Assembly: GCA_029204225.1 (NCBI GenBank) | Contig: CM055095.1 | Span: 29,470,414-29,534,413 of the forward strand | From: Diphasiastrum complanatum | Lineage: Eukaryota > Streptophyta > Lycopodiopsida > Lycopodiales > Lycopodiaceae | DNA length: 64,000 nucleotides | Reading direction: 5' to 3' | Shown: one piece after another, positions 10,450 through 21,055 of the stretch | Position numbering within the stretch: the stretch's first letter is position 1 | How the letters are laid out: every line of letters begins with the position of its first letter | Notes under the pieces: model-generated | Seen by the model: the letters and a program-made list of their open reading frames with translations, nothing else | What the model was told of the DNA's origin: nothing | The model's database searches: none | Made by a program: the position numbers and the translations under genes

Positions 10450-10522
10450 GGGCGGATAGCTCAGTGGTAGAGCATCCCATCCGGTATGAGGGAGGTCCTG
10501 GGTTCGAATCCTAGTCTGTCCA
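10450..10522 (+). other. tRNA-like domain in TRIM 5' LTR
   Basis: GGGCGGA pairs with TCTGTCC as a 7-bp acceptor stem (two G-U pairs). GCTC/GAGC forms the D stem and CTGGG/CCTAG the T stem around TTCGAAT. The A-box match is TAGCTCAGTGG and the B box GGTTCGAATCC is perfect, so an internal RNA polymerase III promoter is expected. The anticodon arm is poor: TCCCA/TGAGG has a mismatch, position 33 is C rather than U, and the triplet would be CGG. It is therefore tRNA-derived rather than a functional tRNA gene. No CCA is encoded beyond chance. Confidence 0.75.
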
Positions 10523-10550
10523 TCCATATGATTTATATGAATTTCTAACA

Positions 10551-10564
10551 TGGTATCAGAGCCA
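10551..10564 (+). other. TRIM primer binding site
   Basis: TGGTATCAGAGCCA directly follows the CA end of the 5' LTR. It is complementary to the 3' end of plant initiator methionine tRNA, the usual primer for plant copia, gypsy and TRIM reverse transcription. Confidence 0.8.
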
Positions 10565-10654
10565 AGTTAGACCTAACAGTTCATGGTGTCAAAGCCATGG
10601 TTAGGTGGCCCAAATTGTGGGGCAGGTGACAGCTAGGACCCCAACCAAGTGTGG

Positions 10655-10666
10655 CTTGAGGGGGGG
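10655..10666 (+). other. TRIM polypurine tract
   Basis: A G-rich run (TTGAGGGGGGG) lies immediately upstream of the TG start of the 3' LTR, where plus-strand priming occurs. Confidence 0.7.
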
Positions 10667-10708
10667 TGTTGGAATATCAATCCACACTCTAAACAGAACT
10701 ATCAAACA

Positions 10709-10781
10709 GGGTGGATAGCTTAGTGGTAGAGCATTCCATCCGGTATGAGGGAGGTCCTGGGTTCGAATCCTAGTCTGTCCA
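10709..10781 (+). other. tRNA-like domain in TRIM 3' LTR
   Basis: The same 73-nt domain as in the 5' LTR, with three differences, all T here where the 5' copy has C (acceptor GGGTGGA, D stem GCTT, and the anticodon arm). The A box stays a plausible match and the B box is unchanged. Cloverleaf pairing is weaker than in the 5' copy. The antisense frame across it (starts MDGQTRIRTQDLPH) is a spurious translation of tRNA antisense. Confidence 0.7.
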
Positions 10782-11112
10782 TCCATATGATTTATGGATT
10801 TCTAACATCCAAGGCCTGTTGGTGACTAATGACCTTGAGAGGACCCAGACACTCTAATTGAGACATATGGAGTAGTGCATGTACGTGTGACCTGCATGGG
10901 GATTGCATGTGGTCATGCACATGATCCTACTCTCTATATATTGAGGTAGTGATTATCCCGTCGACGACTTTGGTCTAGGTCAGTTGAGCTCTCTTCTCCT
11001 CTTGCTATCACATGGTATGGCATGGGGGCTAAATCTGGGTGGTTTTGATCCACAGTCTCTCTTGTGTTTTCCTATCCTCATCTTAGGGGATTGTCCCTAG
11101 TGGTCTTTACAT

Positions 11113-11126
11113 TGGTATCAGAACCC
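11113..11126 (+). other. primer binding site of family X
   Basis: TGGTATCAGAACCC begins one or two bases after the LTR end CTTTACA. The following GCAGTTTTGGATGGAATGGAG matches the start of the internal region at 41720 (GCGGTTTTGGATGGGATGGAG). Confidence 0.65.
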
Positions 11127-12263
11127 GACTAAGATGCAGTTTTGGATGGAATGGAGAGAAATTTCACATCAAAACGGAATTGGAACGCACTTGGATTCAC
11201 ATCCCCGGTGGAGTGTTATTTTTTTCAAGGGAAATTGGGTTTGGACTCACTGATTCATGAGGGAAGCATGCTTTTCAAGCTTGATGGTAGAGTGCTTTTC
11301 TCCTTGTTTGAATTTTTTTTTTAGAGCTACTGTGGATTAGTGAGGAATCCATTCTTATTTTTTGTAACCTTGAGAAAATTTTCATTTGGAGTAGAATGAT
11401 TTGCATGAATAGATCCACTTTTTTTTGTCTAAATCTGTTTTTTGGACTGAGCAATTTGCATGAATCCATAATGTTTTGGACCGATTTGATTCAGATTAGT
11501 AGCAAAATGTTTGTTGATATATTGATGAGGAATCAATTTATCTTGGAAAATCAACTAATTATTGCTGGAAATCTAGAATTAAATGATTGCTTGTGGAGGA
11601 TTTGAGAGATTAATCCTCTTGTGTTTCCTGCAATCTATGAAAAAAAACATTGAATGGAAATGGTAAGTTGCCTATTCCCTACAAAAAACATATAAGGATT
11701 GGAATAAGTGATGCATGCAGTTGAGACTCTGTGAAACCTTTCTTGGTTTGTTGCTTGCTGGCTTTTAAAAAAGTTTAGAGCTGTAAAACCCACAGTAACT
11801 CTTTTCCTTGTCTTCGGGACATTGATGCATGTTTCTGAACCTCTGTAAAATCTGGGTTGGTAGAGGTTAGAACCTTTGTTCAGTGCAAAGAGAAGCTTTA
11901 AGGGGATAGCAAGTATGCATGCAAACCTATTGAAAAAAGAAAGTGTAAACCTAGAAAAGCCTTCTGATAAGATGATACCATCTTTCCAAAACTTGTTTTC
12001 TCTGTCCATATTTTACAGAGATTTGTGTGAAGGTATGGTTGAATCCTTGTGTGTTTCAAGTCGCTGGAATCCTGAATTGAGCGTGGCCTCATTAGCTAAG
12101 AACATAGCTGAAATCTGTCCTAGAACGAGTGCGAAGTCAACAAAATACAGAATGTTGATTACAGTCGGATTGCGACCAGTTGAATCTGAGTTTGCTACTG
12201 ACTAATCTTGAGGGCTAAAAATAGAGGTCAAAAAGGTTACTACGCCTATCAGAATGAACAGAA
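11127..12263. other. unassigned, possibly family X internal remnant
   Basis: The first about 30 bp resemble the leader after the other family X LTR; after that I cannot match anything. A plus-strand frame at 11876-12205 (starts MFSAKRSFKGIASMHANLLK) has a protein-like composition and no recognised domain. Confidence 0.3.
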
Positions 12264-13174
12264 TGTTAGTGATGGAAATCACGGTCACTCTTGATTACGC
12301 AGCCAAACCTTAATAGATGAAGCGCCAGAAAAATAATTTGTTGTGAATAGCTAGACAAATCATGTGTCGCAAATGATTCACGAAGAGTTCGACTGTGCTC
12401 GACTGATAATTAGTCGCAAAAGATTCGCGAAAGACAAAACTAAATGTTAGTCGTCTATTACCAAAATGAGCAACTAGAAAGATCAAACAAAATGAATAAT
12501 AAACATAGCAATATTAACACAGATCTAGACACAGAACAAAGAACTATTACCAGATTAAGTATATCAAGTATACATGTCGCAATATTAACATAGATCTAAA
12601 CGCAGAACAAAGAACTATTATCAGATTAAGTATATCAAGTATACATGTCAATAATGCGGTAGAGCACAAGACAATAGCGGATGAAACCGCGTGCTCTACG
12701 AAGCTTGTTCAATCTGTAAAGGAATGAAACCTTACTACTGACAATGAAGAATTGATTCACAAGGCATCTACTTCGTCTATCTCTCTGATAAGCTTCTGAT
12801 GCTAATTTACATACACTTGATCTTCAATCAATGATCTCTGATCAATCAATCTCGTCTCATAATCCTACTAAATACACAGATGGTATTCAATATATATACA
12901 TAATGTTATAGGTGTGCAGATGAAGAAAGTACAAGGTGGATGTGTTGTCTATAGGAGATCGTGGGTGGTTGCAGTCGTTGTCCAGTCCGTTAGCGCAGCT
13001 GCATGGGGTGAGCGTGAAAAGAGCGTGACGTCAACCTTTGTTTTTCGTCTTTTCATCGCCTGTGAGAATTTACTTGTTAATATGCAGACTATGCAACAAC
13101 GCGAGTAAATATGCAGCATGAATGGAAGCAGATTAAAAATGGGATTTAGGAGAGTAGATGAAATAAATCCAACA
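12264..13174 (-). mobile_element. LTR of copia element A
   Basis: On the minus strand it begins TGTTGGATTTATTTCATC at 13174 and ends ...CACTAACA at 12264, about 911 bp. A polypurine tract (AAGGAGGGGGG on the minus strand, 13175-13186) directly precedes it, so it is the 3' LTR of the copia polyprotein upstream. It contains a tandem duplication of about 71 bp (12508-12648). The matching 5' LTR is not in the window. Confidence 0.6.
12508..12648. repeat. tandem duplication of about 71 bp within copia A LTR
   Basis: Two near-identical units, each containing CAATATTAACAYAGATCTA and ATCAAGTATACATGTC, lie side by side. Differences are few, so the duplication is more recent than most decay nearby. 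Confidence 0.7.
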
Positions 13175-13186
13175 CCCCCCTCCTTA

Positions 13187-14777
13187 ATCTGGATCCGTGA
13201 ATGCCTTGATCTTAAGACTAAGCAATGCACAAAATTTATTGTGTGTATTAACACTAAGTGCTTTCGTGAATATGCCTGCAACCATGTCCTATGTTCTGCA
13301 GTATGTTAAGCTTACGTCCTTGTTGAGAACTTTGTCCCTGATGTAGTGATATCTAATTTCAATGTGCTTACTCCTAGAGTGAAATATAGGGTTGGCCGAT
13401 AAGGCAATAGCACTTTGATTATCACAAAATAAGATTGTAGGGCTATACTGATTCAGATTAACATCTGGCAGTAAATTTCTCAACCAAAATGCTTCCTTGA
13501 TAGATTGAGAAGCAACAATGTATTCTGCTTCTGTAGAAGAAAGTGCGACAAAGTTTGCTTACGACTGTTCCATGAGATAGGACCGCCGTTGAAGAAGAAT
13601 GTAAATTCAGATGTGGATTTACGATTGTCTACATCTCCTCCCCAGCTTGCATCAGAATAACCACTGAGCTAATGAAGATTGTCGTTGCTGACATCTCCAT
13701 AGCAGATGCACTGGTCCATGGTAGCTCGAATATATCTCATGACTCGTATGAGAGCCTTCCAATGGGTAATGCCAAGATTAGCCATATATTGGCTGAGTGA
13801 GCTTACAACAAAAGAGATATCTGGTCTTGTACAGACCATTGCATACATGAGAGATCCAAGTATCAATCAGTAAGGATACTCTCTCATTTGCTCCTCTTCC
13901 TGTTTGGTCTGGGGACATTGGTCCTTTGATAGATGCAGGCCTGGATCCATTGGTGAGTGAGCTAATTTACAGCTCATCAAATTATATCTGCTAAGAACGT
14001 TGTTAAGATATCTTTGTTGAGTGATGTAAATCAGTCGCTTTGCTCAGTCTCTGTGGATCTGAATTCCTAGACAGAAGTGAGCTTTGCCCAGATCAATCAT
14101 GTCGAACTCTGAAAACAGCATCTGTTTCGAATCCTTGACCAGATTGGTATTGTTGTTGAAGAGCAACGTATCATCCACGTATAAGGTGATGATAATGAAG
14201 GATTGTTGCACTGACTTGAAATAGACGTTGCAATCAGCAGTGCTTGGGTTAAATCCTTGTTCAATGAGGAATGTGTTGATCCTCTGAAACCAAGCTCTAG
14301 CAGACTATTTCAAGTCGTATAGTGCTTTGTGGAGTTTATAGACATGATTCTTTGTCCCTTCCAAAATGTATCCTTTGGGCTAAATCATGTAGATATCTTT
14401 TTGTATAACTCCATTCAAATAGGCTGTTTGTACATCAAGTTGATGCACTTCGAGGTCAGCAGCTGTAGCATAAGATAGGAGCATTTGGATCGACGAATGT
14501 TTGATTACGGGACTAAAAGTTTTGCTGTAGTCAACATTGGGAATCTAGGTGAATCCTTGTGCTACCAGTCTTGCCTTCCTTCGATCAATTGTTCCATTGG
14601 AATTGTATTCGATCTTAAAGATCCATTTGCAATCAATGATATTGCAGCCAATAGGAGCTTCGACTAGTGACCATGTCTGGTTCTTGATCAGAGAGGAATA
14701 CTCTCTGTCCATAGCTTCTCTCTAGAGATCGGAGTCTGGTTGGCTAAGTGCCTCTTCGACTGTCGTCGGTTCCTGTA
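13187..14777 (-). pseudogene. copia element A reverse transcriptase and RNase H
   Basis: Minus-strand remnant of Ty1/copia RT followed by RNase H. Readable motifs in order: NQTWSLVEAP, CKWIFK, KARLVAQGFT, HQLDVQTAYLNG, KALYDLK, the catalytic YVDDTLLF (near 14175, intact), GSLMYAMVCTRPDISF, and the RNase H end ILFCDNQSAIAL with SKHIEIRYHYIRDKV. Stops interrupt at Gln or Trp positions (for example before IPNVDYSKTF and after LYDLK). It ends just before the PPT and 3' LTR, the normal copia order. Confidence 0.8.
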
Positions 14778-16386
14778 TCAAGAGACAGACAGACTCTGGA
14801 GTATACCTTGTGGGCTGTGTGCGCACTCGGCTTGATCTTCTGGGAGGATTTGACTGATGAACCATTTCTGGGACTTGTTGCTGGGTAGCAGCAATATCTT
14901 CGTCTGATTCGTTGTCTCAAAGTGGGTCGACACTAGACACGCATGAGCCAGAAGCTCGGACTGTCTGTCAAAAGCAGGTGATGAGGGTTCTTCTTGAGCA
15001 ACATCCTTGCCTTTGAGGTCGACGAACTGATCCTCGATGAAGACTGTATCTTGGCTATACAAGATTTTCTGGGTATCGGGATCATAGCTTATAAGTATTA
15101 TCAGATGAACTATATCCGATCAGTATGGTCTTGAGACCTTGGAAGTCCAATTTCTTCCTCGTGTCTTTTGGGATCTGTGCGTAGGCAATGCACCCAAACA
15201 CTCTTAGGTTCTTCAAAGAAGTCTTAGATCCTGTCCACACCTCGTGGGGTGTCTTGCCTGAGAGGGCCTTGGTCGAACATCTGTTCTGGATTTGTAGTGC
15301 AGACAGATTCAGCCCAGAATCTCGTGGGCAACGATGCATGTGATAGCATACATTTGGCAGTTTCATCCAGGGTACGGTTCTTCCTCTCGACTAAGCCATT
15401 AGCTGAGGACTATAAGGAGTGATGAATTGCTGCTCAATGCCTTGGCTTTGGCAGTACTCCTTAAACTTAATAGAGATATATTCTCCACTGCTATCTGACC
15501 TGAGGGACTTGATCGTCCTTCTAGTCTCCTTCTCTGCACGCTCCTTGAAGATTCTGAAGCAATTGAAGGCTTCTGATTTCTTCTTTATAAAATACACCAT
15601 TTTCCTTCTGGAAAATTCATCAATAAAGGTTATAAAATACTTGGCATCCTTCAGCGAAGGATTTCTCATCGGGCCACAAATATCTGAATGTACAACATCT
15701 AACAATCCTCTAGCAACATATTGATGGCTTGATTTGAATGGTTTCCTAGTCTGTTCACCAACTAGACAGTCTTGACAGACAGGTAACTCGACTTTTTTGC
15801 GAGGATAGTCAAGATCAAGAACAATAGATTGTCTAGACATTCGTTGTACAACAACATGATTTAGATGACCAAGTCTATAATGCCAAAGTAAACCTTCATT
15901 TGAATGAATAGAAGTACTGAGAGCCTGACTAGAGGCAGAAAAACAATGACTTAATTTGTACAAGTATCCATGCCTCTTTCAGAGTGCTAGGATCTTGCCT
16001 GTCCTATCAACCACTTTACACAGATCACATTCAAATTTTACTCTGTGTCCTAGATCTGTGATTCTGCTTACAAAGAGCAAATTTGTAGATAAATTTGGTA
16101 CATAAAGGACTCTATAGAATAGCTTAGACTGATCATTAGCAAAGATTAATCTTACAATGCCTTCACCTTTAATAGCTTGTGTGCTATTGTCACCAAGGTG
16201 AACATATTTCTGGGTACTGTAAGGTGTATATGACTCGAAACAACCAATAAGGCTAGTCATATGCTGAGTGGCTACGAAATCCAGAAACCAAGAACTGTCA
16301 CCAGATGCTCCTTGATGACTGGTCATGAAGGCATCATGATCCACTTCTTGAATAGGCTGTGGAGCTTCTACAGCTACATTTGCCAC
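14778..16386 (-). pseudogene. copia element A protease and integrase
   Basis: The protease region reads WFLDFVATQHMTS where copia has WFLDSGATxHMT, so the catalytic DSG is DFV and the enzyme would be dead. GAG-pre-integrase follows, with the zinc-binding set H...H (LLWHYRLGHLNH) and C..C (CQDCLVGEQT). The integrase core has VVHSDICGPM, FITFIDEFSRRKMVYF and SDSSGEYIS (family usually SDxGGEY), so the three acidic positions are still present. Frames at 15366-15082 give the C-terminal LSGKTPHEVWTGSK and FIGYSS blocks. Confidence 0.8.
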
Positions 16387-16985
16387 TTGAGTCGATTGCC
16401 TCTTGTTGTTGTTCTTTGCTTGAAGTATCTGGCAGTCTTGTATTTCGTGGTTGTTTCGCTTGCAGTATCTGTAGAACAGCTTCTTCTTTGTCTGCAGATG
16501 CGACTGTTCCTTGTGTTGAGCTGGTTTCTGGTCTGGCTTTGATTGCTTTGGGCCTTTCTTCTTCTTCTGCTTTGTTGTGCTCTTGTTGGTGTATAAGGCA
16601 TGAGAATCAGCTGAGGAACTTGAGGCTTTATTCCTCTGCGTGTCTTCCTACAACAACATAGTAATGACTCTCGAAAGAGTCAATTCTGGATGAGTCGTGA
16701 TGATCATCACCCAACTGTCGTAAGAGCTTGGCAAGCTTGTAAGCAGCTGCATCACTGCGTCTTGATCGTCTATGACAGAATCGACAACGGCCATTTGTCT
16801 TAGTAGGTTCTTGAATTGATTAATGTGATTATGCAGAGAATCACCATTCATCATCTTGAGGGAGTAGAATTTCTTCTTGAGATGTAGCTTGGAAGCTATA
16901 TCTCGCACTTCGTATAGTGTGCTCAAGATGTCCCAGACTTCTTTCGATGTTTGAGCCTCGGATACGTGGCCGATCTAGGTATTCA
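16374..16985 (-). pseudogene. copia element A gag (UBN2 type), 5'-truncated
   Basis: Starts at IGHVSEAQTSKEVWDIL, already inside the UBN2 gag domain, then LHLKKKFYSLKMMNG, INQFKNLLRQMAVV and LLTSLPSSYDSWV. The zinc knuckle reads FYRYCKRNNHEIQDC; the first Cys of the CX2C pair has been replaced. The N-terminal part of gag, the PBS and the 5' LTR are missing because the element is cut at 16985 by a junction with gypsy sequence. Confidence 0.75.
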
Positions 16986-18390
16986 TGATGCTCAATAACT
17001 GATGTTGGAATCCCTTTGAGATCTTTATAAGTCCAAGCAAAGTAATCTTGATACTTAGTAAGCAATTTCCGTAGCTCTTGAAATTGTTCAGGTGTAAGTT
17101 GTGCTCCAACTTGTAGAATATTTTTTGATTCTCCTGGTCCAGCAAGATTCATAGGTTGCACATCCTAGCTGGGCCATCGTAGATATCTTTTGATTCTAGC
17201 ACTTGTTCTTCAAGTTCACAATGTGCTTTTGGTAACATAATAATCAAATCATCCAAAGTATAGCGTTTGAAATGCTCTAGTATATGATGTTATATTTCAT
17301 CTGATTTCTCTTTTTCAAAAGGATTAGTCTTGGATCTTTGTTTAGCTTTCTTAGCAGGAATCGATCGTGAAGGCGATGAATTCTTGGACGGTGATGTCTT
17401 GTGAGAACTTTGACTTGAAAAATCATCCTTGACTTTCTCTTTACATTTATCCAATAAAGGTGTCCCATTCTTAGAATCAACCTTTTGAGGTGGATTTTCT
17501 CATTTCAGAATCGTATTATAATGTTGCTTAGCCTGTTTTTTCGTCATTGGTCCTATAATCTTGTCGTCCTTCAATATAACTACTTTTGGCGATTTTATTG
17601 TTGGTTTATCGGCAATATCTCCTACTCCAAATCTGGTAGGATCCATGTGATTTAGAATTTGCTCATCGGTAAGTTCTGCATTGTCATCATAAGTCAAGGC
17701 GTGACTCACATGAATGAGTTCATCTTCAATCGGATCTGGTATGGATTGCGTTGATATCCAAGCTACGTTCATCATGCTCAATGGAAAAGTGATCGACGTA
17801 TCCAAAGTTCAATTCAGTAATGAAATCTCGCTCAAGTCGGACTGATTATCTTGTTGACAATTATAACCTGTTGTACAATCAATTGTTGCAAGAGCTTGAA
17901 TCCAGTCGACAGTATCGGTTTGAGAGTCATAATGAACTCTCCAATTTTTTACTGGTCGATCACAAGTATGATCCGTTGTTGATGAATCATCATCCCCTTT
18001 TTGGACTACTAGTTTGATAGTCCAATTGATTGGATCAACTTTGACTGCACGCTCACAATTCCCAAAAGTGATTTTCACGGTACCCCAATTATGAACTACT
18101 TGCGCAACTCTTAACCATGGATGTCCTAATAAGATGCGGTAGACATTTGGTGTGTCAGGTAAGTCCATTAATACAAAAGTAATGACAAACTGAACTCTAG
18201 CAATTTTAACAGGTATGTCTTCAACCATTCTTCGCGGACGAACTGTCATTTGATCAGCTAGCTTAATGGCAAAAGTCGCAGGCTTAATCTTTGTAAGGCC
18301 ACACTGTGCACATAGCTTTGTTGAAATCAGGTTAACTCTTGAACCTCCATCTATTATAGATGTTTCTTTAGAAAATTACTATGTTGTATT
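16986..18390 (-). pseudogene. gypsy M1 protease and pre-RT linker
   Basis: The aspartic protease is readable on the minus strand: IIDGGSRVNLIST (active-site D with GGS), then PVKIARVQFVITFVLM and YRILLGHPWL, matching the ILGRPWL flap-side block of plant gypsy proteases. A linker follows, then TPEQFQELRKLLTKYQDYFA and WTYKDLKGIP, the segment just upstream of gypsy RT. The RT itself is absent: sequence stops at SVIEHHEYLD, where copia A begins. Several frames are needed, so it is inactive. Confidence 0.75.
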
Positions 18391-18447
18391 GGCAGAGTGA
18401 TGTCTCTTTGTTCACTTTCCCATGCCGCTCTGAAATGGAGCACTTTG

Positions 18448-20296
18448 TTAGATTCTTCGAATCCAGCACAAAAATGTGGCTCTTGATGGACTTCTGGTTC
18501 GATCTGAGTTACCTTCTATGCTAATACTTTCTTTGTTTTTAGCACCAACTTCAAAAAATTCTCCCAATGTAATATTCATCTTACTAGACAGAATATTCAT
18601 GAGTAACTCTGTTTGCGGCGCTTTCGGTTCAGTCATCTTGAAGGGTTCTTCATGATGATGCAACTAAGTATTAATATTCATTCATGGATTATTTGGTGGC
18701 TGCACAGGTGAAGAATGGACTTCGGCTACAGTTTTAGCGGCTTCAAGTTCCTCTTCTTCTTGCAAATGTTTAATCCACTGCCTCATATCCTGATATCTCC
18801 TCTTTTTTGCATGAGATTTGGATAGATCCTAGATGTTGTTGATATATCAGTTGATGGTATAGAATCAGCAGGTACTGGATCTACTATAACTTTTTTTTGC
18901 TTTTGAGCTCTAGTAACCACCATCAAGGGTATACTTGGTTCAGGTCTTTGCTTGATTGTTATCAAATTTATAGGAGCTATAACCGGTGGTGGCTTTGGTC
19001 TTGCTAGACACTCCTTGTAGCAATGTCCATAACCACAGTCTCTATAGAATGATATAAATTTTCTTTGTTTGGACATTCTACAACTCTGTGATTCTCTCCA
19101 CATGCAAAGCATCCAAGCGGTGCTCTGATCCAATTTCTAGATGCTTGTTGTTGTGCGACAACATAGATAGCATACTGATCTGAAGAACTCTTCTCATGAT
19201 CATTACTGTAATCCCATTGCTCATTTCCTCTATAAGGTTTTGGTTCCATTAGATTAGCAGGAGGAGTAGGTTGTGTTGGTGGAGCTGGTAAAGCTAGTTG
19301 CTCCGGATTTTCCATAATGGGGTTCCCGATATCCCATCTAGGCATATCATTACTGAATAATCTGAGGATTAAAGTGGCAATAAGTAGTCTCATGATCAGG
19401 TCAATTGCACAGATGGCAAACACTGGTTTCTATTGGTTTTTTCAATTGTGGACATTCATTCGTTGTGTGATTGCACGTACAAATGGAACACCAAACATTT
19501 TTCCTGGTAGGAAAAGTCTTAGCAAACTTCTCAGGGTCCTTGTTTGTTTTTCATGGAAATCTTTCAAGGCTTTTATCTTTCATCAAATTGCAACCGCAAC
19601 TTTTCCATCTGTATCTGCTGATTTTTTCCAAGTTTTTCGAACTCATTGAGCATCATCTCTGCAGTAGCATTGATATTCGTTGATGCGATAGTGGTGGATG
19701 TTGTAGTGGTCTGCCCTGTTGTATAAGACAACAAACCTATATTCGTCTCATCATCTGAATCTTCGTTCTCTTCTCGTATCGCATCGTCTATAGAATTTTG
19801 CAAAGTTGCGTACTCATTATGGCGTTTCAACTCACGTCTGATCCTTTTAGGAAGACCTACCAAAAATCACATAATCATGGCATCTTCATTAATCAACTCA
19901 GGTACGCACTCAGATCTGAGGTGTTTAATTTATTGTAATCTCATACCATTTTTTGCTTTTCCATTTTGATTTTACTTGGAAGTAAAAAAGAGTCTTCCAT
20001 GAACTTCCGAGGTCTGAACCGTGTGATAAGGGCTTGTTTTACAGTTTCCCAATCTGTACGCTTAGTTTCATCTTGATTATAATACCAATCTTGTGTTGCA
20101 CCCGTTAAGGCCATTGGAAATAGCTTAAGTTTATCTTAAGAAAAAACTTCGTCATAAACTTCACAAGATTCTGCATAGATTTGGAGAAATCTAATTGGAT
20201 CAGATAATCCATTGTACTTGGGTAGATCCAATCGGGATGATCTTCTAACAATGATTGGATTTACTTCTGGGGGAGCAGCTCCAGGAGCAGCCATTT
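18448..20296 (-). pseudogene. gypsy M1 gag
   Basis: Starts at a MAAPGAAPPEVNPIIVRR-type N-terminus (20294), then LDLPKYNGLSDPIRFLQIY, LFPMALTGATQDWYYNQDE and LITRFRPRKF, a Retrotrans_gag capsid. Later frames include LPKRIRRELKRHNEYATLQN (19863-19573) and a knuckle CFACGENHRVVECP, which has three rather than four residues before His. TAG/TAA stops occur in the N-terminal part. A second copy of this gag lies at 22053-22748. Confidence 0.75.
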
Positions 20297-21055
20297 TTGC
20301 AAATTAAATTAATTAGACAATGAGATTGCATCTAGATTTTCAATCAGATTCTATCCCAGTTTAGAGCTGAAAAATTTCTTTCACTTGACAATATTCAAAT
20401 TTTTTATTTTCAAGAAATAGATCTGGATCAAGTGATTGAAACTTCTAAAAATGATGAATTCTCAGAATTAGAATCAAATTGTAATAGAATTATTCAAAAA
20501 ATTGGTCAGAGGCTTGATTTGGAAAATCAAAATTAGTATTGGTGAATGTTTCCGAGGCTTGACTCGGTGAAGGTTCTTCAATGCTAATTTGGATAAAAAA
20601 AATCTATGATCAGGCTACTTTCTAACGAATTTGGTACAAATAACCTTCGCCGAACTCTCAGATAATGAATCTGACTCAGATAAGTCTAGGCGTAGATTTC
20701 TTATGCACAAAAATATGGTTTTTGTAGTTTGGTGAGGGTAAAAATAGAGATTTTCCTAGAATCTGATAAAATTAATGTTTGTCGAGCTCAAAAATAATAA
20801 CTTACTATAAATAAAATCTTTCGAAGTTTCAGCAATGGTTTTGGTGAAGGTTACAAATGTAATACTGCTATGTTTGCAAAAGGGAGACTTTTTTTTAACA
20901 AAAATTAGACAATATGACATGTAGCCTCTGCTTATCGTTCGCCGAACTCACTGATGAACCAAATTCGTAAGTCAAATTGACACAGACTTTGGCGAAAGTT
21001 CTTTTTGGAAATTGAAATTTTTTCAAAAAGCTGTTAAACTCTTCACGAAAATTTA
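20297..21055 (-). other. gypsy M1 untranslated leader
   Basis: AT-rich sequence upstream of the M1 gag start. It shares short blocks (ACAATGAGATTG, TCTAGATTTTTCAAT, AATAACCTTCGCCG, ACTCTCAGAT) with 22754-23160, the leader of copy M2. No PBS or LTR end could be identified. Confidence 0.45.

Larger units (their letters stand above)
10408..10807 (+). mobile_element. complete TRIM element with tRNA-bearing LTRs
   Basis: A 400-bp non-coding element with a 5' LTR (10408-10550, 143 bp), PBS TGGTATCAGAGCCA, a 116-bp internal region ending in a G-rich polypurine tract, and a 3' LTR (10667-10807, 141 bp). LTRs start TGYTGGAATATC and end TTTCTAACA. A 5-bp target duplication TCCAA flanks it (10403-10407, 10808-10812). 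Each LTR carries a 73-nt tRNA-like sequence. The size and LTR-PBS-PPT-LTR layout are those of terminal-repeat retrotransposons in miniature; mobilisation would need enzymes from an autonomous element. The LTRs differ at about 7 substitutions plus a 2-bp indel, so insertion is old but recognisable. Confidence 0.9.
10303..11111 (+). mobile_element. LTR of family X, interrupted by a TRIM
   Basis: Starts TGTTATGGCCATATTCAG, ends CTTTACA, and is followed by a primer binding site (TTGGTATCAGAACC). The same LTR without the interruption occurs at 41234-41704. Without the 405 bp of TRIM plus one target duplication it is about 404 bp; relative to the other copy it lacks a short segment near GTGCATG and one before the TATC box. 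It lies upstream of sequence in which I cannot read gag. Confidence 0.75.

Noticed and set aside
10450-10522. A stand-alone functional tRNA gene
   Set aside because: It occurs twice inside LTRs with TSD-bounded retroelement structure, lacks U33 and has a mismatched anticodon stem.
10601-10786. Minus-strand frame starting MDGQTRIRTQDLPH
   Set aside because: It is the antisense translation of the tRNA-like LTR and internal TRIM sequence, a well-known kind of spurious protein.
12508-12648. Possible CRISPR-like or satellite array
   Set aside because: Only two units, inside a copia LTR, with no spacers.
16261-16661. Overlapping plus-strand frames of 93-100 codons
   Set aside because: Antisense to copia A gag/protease; Leu/Ser/Cys-rich composition with no family.
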